This document shows positions 36,801-48,800 of a stretch of DNA of 64,000 nt, in pieces; within the stretch, counting starts at the first letter, position 1, and every line of letters starts with the position of its first letter. The position numbers were made by a program, and so were the translations under genes. Source of the DNA: Fasciolopsis buskii (lineage: Eukaryota; Platyhelminthes; Trematoda; Plagiorchiida; Fasciolidae); NCBI GenBank assembly GCA_008360955.1, contig LUCM01006598.1:1-64000 (forward strand), written 5' to 3'. The notes beneath the pieces were generated by a model. The model had not been told where the DNA came from and did no database searches. It worked only from the letters and a program-made list of their open reading frames with translations.

Positions 36801-39800
36801 TTTACTGAAAAATGCCTCCACCGTATTTTACGAGTACTGCGAAGCTTTCGTTTTGAAATACTGACAGTCTTCGCTCATCTGACCTGAAAAGCCGGTTTTC
36901 GGCGCTATATAGCAGAACCCACCTTGCTGCATTTAGGTATGCGCTACTTTTGCTGGTATCCGAGTTTCTCGCGGACGCCACAATGCCTCATTACTAAATG
37001 CTAGGGATTTTTCTGCATGCACGATGTCGATTTTGATAATATACGACCAGCACGTGAGGTGCAAATGCCGAAGTTAATAAGCTAATCTGCTTTACCTAAT
37101 TCTTCTCCTTCAAGAACAAGTCCAACTTCGAGCCAATCCAGTCTTGCAACATTGTTTTATAGTGTGATAATACAAAGGACATTGTCGTTCTTATCGTCGA
37201 GAAAAACATGCTACTTACCTGGGTGCTAATTCGGTAGCATAACAACATTTGCATATTGTGAATTACCGTGTCTGTTTTGAGTATACGTATGAATGCCGCT
37301 ATTTTCACACGAGGATAGGGGTATCTCTGTAACAGTTGACAGGATATGGTAGCGAACCGTGAGCAGTGTCGATCGTATTGTCGCTTTCTGTGGAGGCAGG
37401 ATGGTTGAATAAGTGTCCATCTGTATAATCAAACCGCATTCTCTTCTTTTTCCTCTCTAGGAAGTCCACTTACTGTCCATTTTGGATACTTAATCCGAAA
37501 AAATGGTATTGAAGTGAGAATCTAGGAAGCAGAAATGAGGATCCATATGTTTTATTTGAGATCAGGTGGCTGAGATTTATCTCACTCACCTTTGATGCAC
37601 CTCATTAGCAAACTGATCGTATCGGTCACCAGCCCATGTTTGGTCACCTATCTTCTCACACACCTCGTGAAGGGAACTAGGGCAAACTACAATGGTGCAA
37701 CATGCTCAGGAAGTACGAGAAGACAGGTGATCAACTGTGGGCTGATGATGCACCAAGGGCGAGAGAGATTTACTGCATCCCCTTGTTCTTAAATTAGACT
37801 TAGTTTCTCATTACATTTCATAGTTTCTCATTTCAATATTATTTTTCTAGTTTTAATCTTAGAATGCTACGAACATATTTCTGCGTTCATATGACTCATC
37901 ATATCAACAAGAGTTCTTGCTTTTTGCTTTTCCTCATACAGCCGATTAAGCCAGCTCAACGTCGCTCCAACGAACGGTACGACAAACCACCGCTACAGTC
38001 GATCGCCTATCGTTTTTCTTTCACCTCAGATGCCAGTGCCCCTTCTCAAAGTGACAAGCACTCCAGCACGTTTCCTATGCTTTACCCTTACGTGAGCTGT
38101 ATGGGGCGTTTAACCACGATGAAAAGCGTAGGCAGCCGAGAGTTGCGAAGTTAATTGGTGATCAGCTGTTTGGCTCGTGCCCTGGGCCGCGCTTTCAACG
38201 AGGCCTGACTAAAATTTCGATCCCACTCATTCGCGAGCAGCAGACAGACAATTTTCTGTAGAACGAATAACAGGAATTACGAACGCACACTACTTTCGGT
38301 TCTGCTTCCATGAGCTTCTGTACATTCGCGTTTAGAATAATCGCTGCAATTGAACCGATTGGAAAATGCTCAGTGAAAAAGCTCGCTGATTGTTTGAGGT
38401 TGTCATTCGTGCCTAATGGCCTCCGAACTCCGTTTACACTCTCCTATAGGTTGTTTACTTAAGGTAGTTTAGTATTCACACTCATTTTCTTCGTAACTGT
38501 TTCAATTCTAGTGTGAAACTCCATTGGTCTCGTTCGTAATTCTTTTTTTTTCCTGGAAAACGCCTGCAGGTTTACATTCGACGATCGTACACAGCGTACG
38601 AGTTGACCAGTGTGCAACATGTGCGACTGCCTAATGGCGGTCCATTTGTTGCATTTCGATTCGCCTTGCCCATGGCACAATCGTTGAGCAGGTTAGTCTA
38701 TTATGCTGATTGTTTTGTTTTTCTTCATTAGTATTTGACTGTCCCGTTTCTCAGTGTCAGCGTCTAACATCGGCCCAAACTGGTGAGTAGTGTTGTACTC
38801 CGACAGCCAAGTGCACAAATCGACATTTACATTAACCAGTTAGGACTTGACTGTACTCCAATCTGCAATTGATTATTTAAATATTTTTGTCTGACTCGAT
38901 TGGTAGCCATATCAATAACACTAGTGGGACTGTCTTGCCGACCTTGTCGTTTTGCTTGCCGTACGTGTGCACGCATGTCTGATGACGTTTTCCTACGTTC
39001 GTGATGGTATTGTGCGGTAATACCTGATTGACCGTACATCTTGGGCTTCCTTGTCTCTAACTGGTTGCCCTATTATTTACTTAAATGCTTGCTTCCATGC
39101 TTAGTCACATGTCTGCCTCTGTTACGAGTTTACTGCATGTGTACAGCGGAACTGACATGTCTTGTAACATCAGATGTCCACCGCACTGTCACAGAGAACC
39201 AGCAGCGATGGCACTGATAATCGGAGCGTGACGACGCCACAGATTTACGTATCCAGTAAATTACTTAATAATAAAAGAGGTGTATTGGATACCATGCGGT
39301 ACCAGAAAGTAGAGATACGGTATCTAGCCATGTACGCTTCAAATCTGGTGCAACAAAATGATATCGTCAAACGAACGCCTGCCTGCAATTCTAAGGTGGT
39401 ATTTATTATCACCGAGAATAACATACCATTATTAATAAAATAAAAAGATTAAAATAGAAATTTGAATTAAAAATATGGCCTCGGAACAATTTCAATCTAT
39501 CTCGCTAATATCATCTCACAGTTTACAGAGCGTCTCGCGTAAACCAGCCCACTATCAAGCCCTTGTTCATCGAGCTTCGGATAATCAGGATACTTCTCTC
39601 GAGAGTGCAAATGCCAGCTTTAATCCCACTCAGTTTCCGTCGACCACGACTACCACCACTCCGGTCTCAAATCGATCAGAAGATCAGAAACCAACACTGG
39701 GACATGCGCGAACAACATCTGTCGTGGATAGAAATCCATCGGCTGGATCATGGGCCGTGGAAACCTCTGTTCCGGCACGGAGTTCACTGGTTGAAGACAG

Positions 39801-42800
39801 ACTCCAACCAACTGCTGATCGGATGGGTGGAATGGCTGCGTTTCCATCATTGAAACAGTTTGAACAGTGAGTGTTTTATCACGTGTGGTCCAGTCGTAAT
39901 TAGCACGAATAAATTACGCATCACGGATCTCTTATTGTCAGGAAGTCTACCTCGGTATCCAAAAGAATGGATTCGTTTGGTTTTTCTCCTGGTGTCACAC
40001 ACATTTCAGATTCGTTTCCGTGGATCGTTTCTTATTGTAGCAGACAATTTTAGTTGGTCACCTCTTTTCCGCCATTTCTGCGTTCGCAAAACGAGGCATA
40101 TCCTCCATATTGTTTTTCTCATTAATCTCTGGTCTGTTGAGAATCATTCAGTCCTAGTGGGACTTTTATACCATACAGTTGCCTTTCCCCCTGAGCAAGC
40201 ACTTTTGGGACTGATTGGAATTATTTGCTCTGAGGTGGTGTTAGCTCTTGAGAGTAGTTTCTAATGGTTAAATCCGAATCTGGGTCAAGACAGCATGTTC
40301 ATTCATCATGGGTGATTTCTTCTCGCGGGTACCATGTTGGAAGGGGAGAGTGAATTGCACTGGAATCTGTCCTAGCATGGCATCATGCGATCTTATGTCT
40401 AGTCAGTGTGATATTGGTATGGTAAGTAGTGCCACATTTTTACCTCAAGTGAATCTCAGCACCCATATTCATTGAAATGAAATTTCTTGCAGTCAGTTCA
40501 CTCCAGTGACTCATTCTGGTTTCGAATTCTTCCTCATCAGGCAGACAATCTCCGTTGTTCCGTTCCTTTAGTTGTGTCGACTGGTGTACGGAGTTTTATA
40601 TTGCTCATTAGCCTCTGACCCTCACTTAGTCACCTTCACTCCTCGGTGTTATACCACAGAGCAAGCCCCGGAGTTACACATTAAAATGGGAAGAAGAACT
40701 ATGCAACGGGGCAAGAAGTGTACCTGCACAAGCCGGAAAAAAAATGGCGTAGTAATTAACACATGACTTGAAGTCTAACCGTACAAACGCACATTTTTCA
40801 GTCACTTTGATTTGACAGAAACTGATAACACGGTCTCATTTAGTATTCTCCGGTTATTGTTTTATAACCTCATGCTGTTTTCAATAGCCAGGACTGAAAT
40901 AGTTACCTAGACAATAGCTGCACAACATTTCTTCACTGACGAATGTCACATTTGGCTGACAGTTCACCTGATCCAGCTCGGCAGTTCTCTTAATCCGCTC
41001 ATTTGCTGCACACAGTCTATAAACTGCTTTCCAGATCTTGGTAACTGAGCTTGGTGTTCATGTCGCCAGCGCTTTACCATCAGTTAAGCGTAATTCGTCA
41101 GTGTGTAGACGTAGTCAGCTTTAGTCTTCCACAGTTTAGTGGTCCTCCTAAGACTGAACTATGAAATCTTAGGTGAATCGCAATCACGCAATCTTGCGTT
41201 TCGGCGACTAGCGACTTGATCTTTTATCTTGAGAGTTTACTTCACTCATATCGAGGGCTGCTATAGACAATCTAAAAATTCAAAAAGACTTAGAAATCTG
41301 TAATAATCTTTTTAAGTTTTGTTATCGTTAACAAATCAAATAATTAATTGAGATGACCAGTCTCAGCTATTTAGGTCACAATCAAGGACTGGATGAGTAC
41401 ATTTCTGTCGAGTAAACTAGTCTCTTTATTTTGTCTTCAAGTGTGACATTTTTGGCTCCGGCAGTTTTACTTTGTAGGTCCGTCTGATCGTAATCCCGAA
41501 TTTGCGTAAAGCGATCCTTCGGAACTGGTTTACCCCATTTCTTCGCGGCCTGATAAATTACTATGAATTACCGATCAATATTTACTGAGTGACTAGGTTA
41601 ATCAATGTTCCAATATTTAGGGTCTTATTACCTTCATTGATCCTCTCTTCAACGGCATTTCGTGATATTCTTATACTGACCTGCTCAATTTGTTGGTTAT
41701 TATCCTACTCATTTTGTTCCTTTCTGTCAGTCAGCATATCTCTATACTGTATGAAAATTCTTCACTGTCATCAATATGCTTAGTACTAACTCGTATTTCA
41801 CAAGATGATTTGAATGCGGGCCTATCGACTACGTAATGATTTTTGTTTACCTTCTCATCGATTTTTGACAAGTACTCATTCACGAATAATTTTATCTTGG
41901 AAATCTTTATTGTAGCGTTAGAATTTTTTCTCGGTTCTTGTCACCGTAGATGTTTTGACGAAGTGATCGGTTTGTTTGTGGCTGCCTGTACAGAAGCAAA
42001 AACTATCCAGAGTTCGATATCCGAACCAGCCTTATTCAATTTTGGTCGCACATCTATAGCCAAATCGCGTGCCGTAGTCGGAGATCGTTCTCATGTGACC
42101 GGTGCACGATTTCCCCCTCTGGTCGCATTCCAGGATCCGCCGTATCAGACTGTAAGTTGTGCTACTCTTAGACGGTCAGTATGATTAGAACTTCACTATG
42201 CGACAAAATCCTGCCTGATGTATTGGCGGTTTATTGTTTGTTACCTACGGTTGGTCGCAATAAGTGGTGGATATTTTTTACTTCGCTTGATGTGACTGAT
42301 CTCGATGAAAAGTTTATCAAGCCCTGAAGGACTTCACAGTTTACGCCATAATGAATAATGATGGTTTGTGAGGTTTGAAGACTTCCAGTTCAGATTTGGA
42401 GCGAATAACTACCATAGCGTTTCCGCAGTAGACCGAAGTTTTACAGTTTCGTTCCACGTCTGCAGGGTTCCATTGCCAACGGCTGACTGACTTGATAGCT
42501 TTTTATCAAAATGTCGCACGCGTAACATCCCTACTTGTGGTTTGATAGTAGCCGTAACTCAAATGCAGAAAAGCCTAGTCAACTGCCCAAATGCGAGACG
42601 AGCTAGTGAGCACGTAAGTTGGCTTGACCGGGCTTCCTTTTGCCTACAGCCAGCCCTGTTTCTTCAAGTTGTTTGGCTGGAATTTTTCGTAACTTTATTC
42701 CCCCCTTACGTGTGAGGTTACACCGTTTCCGGAACCGTCAAAATTATTCGGAGTTGTCTAAACCATTCGGAAATGTCATTTAACTGACCTATTTGGACCT

Positions 42801-45800
42801 CGATTGAATAGTCCCAGAGTGCGATCCATCTAACATGGGCGGGTTTCTATGTACCTACTGTAAAATGTATACCAATTATCTACAAATTGCTCCACAACCT
42901 GCGAGCATATGTACTCTTGAGAAGTCGTTTGAAATTGATGCGTTTTTCACCAGTTCTGAATATTTTTGACATAATTCCGAAATAGCGCCGGAAATCGTAT
43001 AAACTGGCTGAACTTCCAGCCTTGCCTTACCTAGCCCCGATCCAGAGCGTCGTAGCACTCGTCGGTTCGGCTAGATGGTTCATGTTTTCCCGTCGGGCGC
43101 ACTAGCAGTTTCAGTGTCAAGGCACAAGCGCACAAACATCTTCACACCCTCGGGGTCTTTCGGTCACTCGGCCCGTGTTTTCCCACGATCTTATGGACTT
43201 CAATGAGCATGTTTGCTACTTGTTGCCGAACGTTATTTATGAGATCCCATCTATATCAAAACTAGGTCAATTTTTGTTCCTAATGAAAATTGAGATTAGC
43301 AAACTGAAGTCAGGTTAACTAAGCCACTTTTAATCACTCTTTCTGTTGTTACATTGATAACATTATTCACACGCTTATTATACTTGTCGCTATTCTTATT
43401 GTTTATACACTTATGCTTTCATGCCTTTGGTGGTGAATTTTTCTCATGACGTTCAGTATTTCAGTTGCATCTAAATTTTTCGTCGGATTTTTTTTAAATT
43501 CCGAGTTTGTTCATCTAACTAGAATTTGTCCCCCTGTTTACTCTTCTCTGCTTATCATGCAGATTCTTTTCGGTAAATCCAAGGTAATGAAGGCCACGTA
43601 TAATAGCGTCTGTTCGTGTTTTGCCTTCTTACTAACCAATCCGCCTGCTGCCTTGCACGTCTTCGTACATGCGTGAATTCTATTCTATATTGTCAAACAC
43701 ATCGTCGTTTCGTCAGTTGTTTGTACTTCGCTCTCTCGGTTTTTGTTGTATTTTCAGTGTGGAATCTCTCTAACTTACTCTTTCAGTTTTGTTTAATTGT
43801 CAATTGGAGATTAGGGTTTTAAATAACTAATTATTCATATATGTTAATCTAACTTGCATTACTCGGTAAACTATAAGCAGAACACTTACATGTTCACTCA
43901 CCTAATATTTCCGGCCAGCTCTGCTTCTTAACTAATTTAACCTAGCAAAGCCGAGTTTAGGCAATCCAGCTCAAGATACCAGGCACTCAGGCTCAACTCA
44001 GCCATTGGAAGCCGCAGAAATGTAACGGTTTTTATGAAATATTACATTCGTGGTCACAATAGAAGGAAGATGCCGGTAACCATGCTTCTGGATCTAGAAA
44101 TGACTTAGATTTTTATGGAACCTAAATAGTTTAGCTATAGCTGTTTTTATCTATCTTCCCATCCGAGTTAATTAATTACCCTCTTCAGTGGTTTCTCTGT
44201 ACCACGACTCTGGGTGTAGGACTCTGCTGTTATGATATATGGATCAGTTGGCAAATGTCCTTCTGATTTGCAGTATTGCTTATGCCGTAGCTGGACCCAA
44301 AATATTCAAACGTGCCGGGCACGGCTGAATGAAACAACGGTAAATAGTGTAATTTAACCATTTCTGTGGTACTGTCTCTCCTAAAATGTTTTCTACTAGG
44401 AAACGCCTGCTAAACCTGGTTTCTATCTGTTTGATGTTCGTCCATTTTATCGAGTCGTTTGCAAATTATCACTCCCATAGTTCATTGCTAATCCATTTCA
44501 TCTGGGTTCTAACAGTATATCCAGCATGATTTGTCCATGCAATTTTCGGTTGGTTTGCGGTCGAACTTCCTAGTTTTCTATCCGGTTTTAGCTCGCTTGC
44601 GCCAAATTGCTTTCGGCATTTGTTTGCTGTATTTCATATTCCCCCGTATTTTTCTATGAAGCTAACTCTTCTACTGTATGGTCTATGGTCTCCTTCTTAT
44701 TCTTCACTTATACGAGGTGGATGCGAATAAACTTAATTTCGCTCTATAATCCGATCAACGTTTTTAAGTTTGACACTTATTCTTGTCATTAACTCTCTTG
44801 CTTCTGCTCCTCTGTTCCCTGTTTGTCATAGTCGAATCCGGCTGAGGAACCGATTCATACGCTGAATGTCGCACTCCAACATTCATCTGATTGGAGTGAT
44901 ACAACCATATCGTCTGTTGATTGTACGCTGTTTCATCATCAGGATCAAAGTCGTCCCCGTGTTTCGGGCGAGCGAATCTCCGATACCAACGTAAAGCGGA
45001 ATTGTTCGTCTTCACCTGACGGGAATCAGTCAAACGGTGCTGCATCCGGAGATTTCCGGGCACGAAATGAGGAAGATGATGTAGCTCAGTTGGAAGCATT
45101 CTGCAAACGACATGCGGATCAGCTCCGATTGGTCGGGATTCGGCGAATCACTTTCTTAATCATCAAAACGGTATTTTCCCCATTTTTACTCCTGCCAGTA
45201 CCCTCCTAAAGCGGCCCTTATATCCCTCCTCCCCCAACTATTCTAACCTGGACGAATTGATGCCGTATTCTATGATTAGTCTAGCTGAGGCCAGCGGAGT
45301 TCAGAATGTATCGAAAGGGCAATGCGCCATGTTGTTTTCTTGCATATTCATTTTTGAATGCATAGATGACAATAGCAATCCTTTCTCTTAACCAGGCGCA
45401 TTTCTTCACATTCACAGCGTTGGACTCCGAGCGCTTACACTGCCATCAGTCACCCCCGGCAAAGATGCATTAGGGATTAATGGCACAATAAGGCAAGGAA
45501 TGCATTTATCCCACGCAGCAGTGAGAACTGTTCAGCTCATTAAATTAGCGACCAAGTAGTTTTTTTAATGATTGCATGGCATGTAATGACCCGCAAGATT
45601 TTGATAAAATTAACATTTCCAAGGGGAAATTCTCCAAAAACTTGTCATTATTTCTTTTGTTCACTGTGGCACGGATGGGATGAGAAGAGCCTGTTCTACC
45701 GAACAAGGAAGAATGCTCTATGAGCGGTTGAAAGTTTGTCGTTGTGGTGACAGTGATTTTCCTCTAATTCTATGAAAACGATAGGTTTTCTAAAAGGAGC

Positions 45801-48800
45801 TCCATATTGCACTACGGCGGAAGTTGGTAAATATGTTATTTTAGTTACAGTGATATCCTTCCAACTTGGCGTAAATCCGGTTAAACCAAGTATAGCTCTA
45901 CTGTTTCGATTAAAACAGATCACAATGGGAATCTTGACGGTATCCAAGATAAGTTCACTATCCCGACCTGTTGGTTTTACGAGCTAGCTACACAAGAATT
46001 AGTAACGTTCAATTCCAAAACTTTTTGACATATGAGGTTAAAGTAATCTTCTAATCCATTTTGTTGGGTGCTACATCAAAATGACTAAAAATTTACTGAA
46101 AGATGGCGGCGGGCACATCGATTACCAGTGTTTATGAAGGTTTTATTACTATCAGTGCACGCGCCAATTTGTGAGTTGATCTCATTTTGTTCCCCCTAAC
46201 CGGTTCTTACTGCGTTATGATTGAGGCATACAGATAGAGGGTAAATGGTATTTGGACTAAATTTCTAGTGTAACTACTCGTCGCTTATAATCAAAGCTTA
46301 TGGCCTATTGAAAAACCTCGTAACTTCTTGCTGAACTGCAAGAATGTAAAGTCAAGTATTTCGTTCTTTTTGCACAAATCTGCTCGCAAATCATTTGCCA
46401 TCGGAATCATGGCAAAAGGCGAAAACATGAACGATCAAGAAAAAAGAAAAAGAAACAATGTGCAGAGTTTCTCACTCATGTTAGCCCTTCAATGCTCCCT
46501 CTTCAGATCATCGGCTGTCCATTGGGATCCATGACTACTTTGTGGATTGGATATTACTCGATTGTGCAGATGGAAATAAAAGGTTGATTTATGAGACCCT
46601 ACCTCGAGCCTCTAGCCAAACGATCTAGCCCACAGAGCAGTATAACGATCTGAGGGTTTCGCATCCCATTGGGGACCGTTGGCTGACTGCTGAGTTTATG
46701 TCTCGTTCGGGTTCGGTGAGACATCTTAACTGTCCACTGCTACTCCGCCACTAATCCCGGTGGACATAGCGTCGTATACTTTGTATGTCGTCTGTGGTTG
46801 ATTTGCGACCAAGTTCTCACTTTCTTCCATAGACTAACCGTTAACTTGGTTTAGGGCGCTGAGTACTGATCTTCGTCATTGCACTTTTGTGAAAACTGCC
46901 CTCATAAGAAGGCAGTGCGTAGGACTTCTTAAGCAGAGGCTGTTTGAGACGTGCGGCCATCTGGAGACCTTTCGAGGGGCGTTCACAACTAGTAGCCGAC
47001 TCGAAGCCAGAGACACCGAGGACTGTGAGGTCATATATATATCCCTTCTAATCAGGAGTCGCATATCAGAGGCTGTTTTATCATGCTTTTGGGTATTGAC
47101 TACTTTCAATCTAGTTTGACCGGCATGTCGGTCAGTTTTTCACAGAGCAACTTCTAATAGGCCCCTCAGATTATTGGGTTCACGAATATGCCTTGCGCTG
47201 AGACTGCTTGTAATTAGATTACTGATGGTCCTTAGTGCTAATCAGAAATTTTAATTTGGGTTCTTACTGATCGATTCTCTTGCGATACTGTCCGAATCGT
47301 TCAGTATGTTCAAGCAATCTTGAGCTCTCTCGGTTAATACCTGCAATTTGATATTCCTATCTTGTTTCGGAATGAATTTCGCAGGCTGGAAAAGTCACCA
47401 GGACCAATGTGCCATTGTCTGATTAGATCATCCATCTGGTCATTGCTCACGTAGTGGATATAGCGATTCAAGTTCATCAAGTCTTTCTCCGTCTGTGTGA
47501 ACTCGGGTCAGAGTTGCTTCAGATTTTTGTTTTTACTTAAATTATACTCTGTGTTTATTCACTGTTTTGGTGTAAATAATCTAAAATGGGTATCAAGGAA
47601 CCATTAAATCGACGAACCTTGCCAAGTCTTTCTCTACCATTTCATGTCAAGTACTTGTGGCGATATCTGACAGGGAGTTCTTTTAAAAGGTATCCAACTT
47701 TTTTTCATCTATAGTGAGTCTCGTCAAATGGTTCTATGCAAATCCAGTTTTTTTGGGAACAACTTCATTATTACCATATTCTTCACGGATACCTCTTTTA
47801 CAGCGTGAGTTTCCTAAGTTTTACACATTTCGCGCCCGCGACAACTATCGTGAGGATCGCGTTTATCGACATTTGGAACCGGCATTGGCGTTCCAGTTGG
47901 AGTTGAATCGAATGCGTAATTACGATTTGGAACAGTTGCCCTGTCTCAATCGGCGAATGCATTTGTACCTGGCAAAAAGTAAGGTATGTCTCCTAGGAAC
48001 GTCTCTGCTTTTTATCACCATATGTTTACCGGTGCTTTGCTATTCGTGGTTTCTCTCGATACTTATTATGTTTACACTTTAACATCTGATGATTTGTCGG
48101 TATCTGTATTTCCTGTGAGCATACCGGGATGTCCATCCTACGTCCTTTCCGAGGTGCATAAGCACAATGAGTTTCTGTGGCTTTTCATCAATTGGAATGA
48201 TCTTCTGGTATAAACTCGCATTTTGATAAATTTCCCTAAATGGCTATGACCTTTACGGATCGCAGATCATACCATGAAAAAGTGATTCCCGTCTATACTA
48301 TGTCCTTTCTGTTGGCAATCATATCTTTTAAACCCACATACTCTCTTAGTACCGATTTTAATCGTGCCATCCCAACTCACTTTCACACAGGAAGACACTT
48401 GTAGAGAAACAGTGCTATTATTATTAAGTCGAGTTGTTCCCTGCGTGTTTGATCCCGTCTCCAAATCGTTTAACTCTTCATTATTGGATATAAGGTGGAT
48501 TAGGCAAAAACTTAAAATATGGCGGTCTCAATGCATCGGTCGTAGAATTTGAACACAACTGAACAAACAAAATCAGTCGCAATGTTTGCCCTATAAATCT
48601 GCCTCAAAACGCATGTTGCTCCCTCAGTTGGGTGTTTCAAGCGAGATCCCTCTTAGATCCTTATTTATCATAGGATATTTCCCCGGGGAGGAAGATATTT
48701 GTCTGTAATTATATTTCAAGAGTCCTTCAACTGAAGCACTCGTACGAAGGACGGATGCATGCTTTGTAGCCGTCAAATTACTATTTATCGATCGACATTT

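Larger units (their letters stand above)
33021..38569 (+). other. ACC intron 11 (5.5 kb)
   Basis: It holds an AT microsatellite (33627-33653), a LINE 5'-flank repeat (33660-34202), LINE copy B (34203-36556) and a LINE tail fragment (37336-37496). The remaining sequence (36557-37335 and 37497-38569) shows nothing recognised. Confidence 0.8.

Noticed and set aside
39174..39443. Ser/Thr-rich frame after CATCAG as an extra ACC exon.
   Set aside because: Exon 12 ends in phase 2; joining at 39174 leads to a stop after about 20 codons, and no conserved ACC block is encoded.
40500..40560. Second hammerhead core on the minus strand (CCTGATGAGG ... TTCGAAAC).
   Set aside because: Stem II has only about three pairs with a wobble, and no stem I hairpin or cleavage site fits; likely chance.
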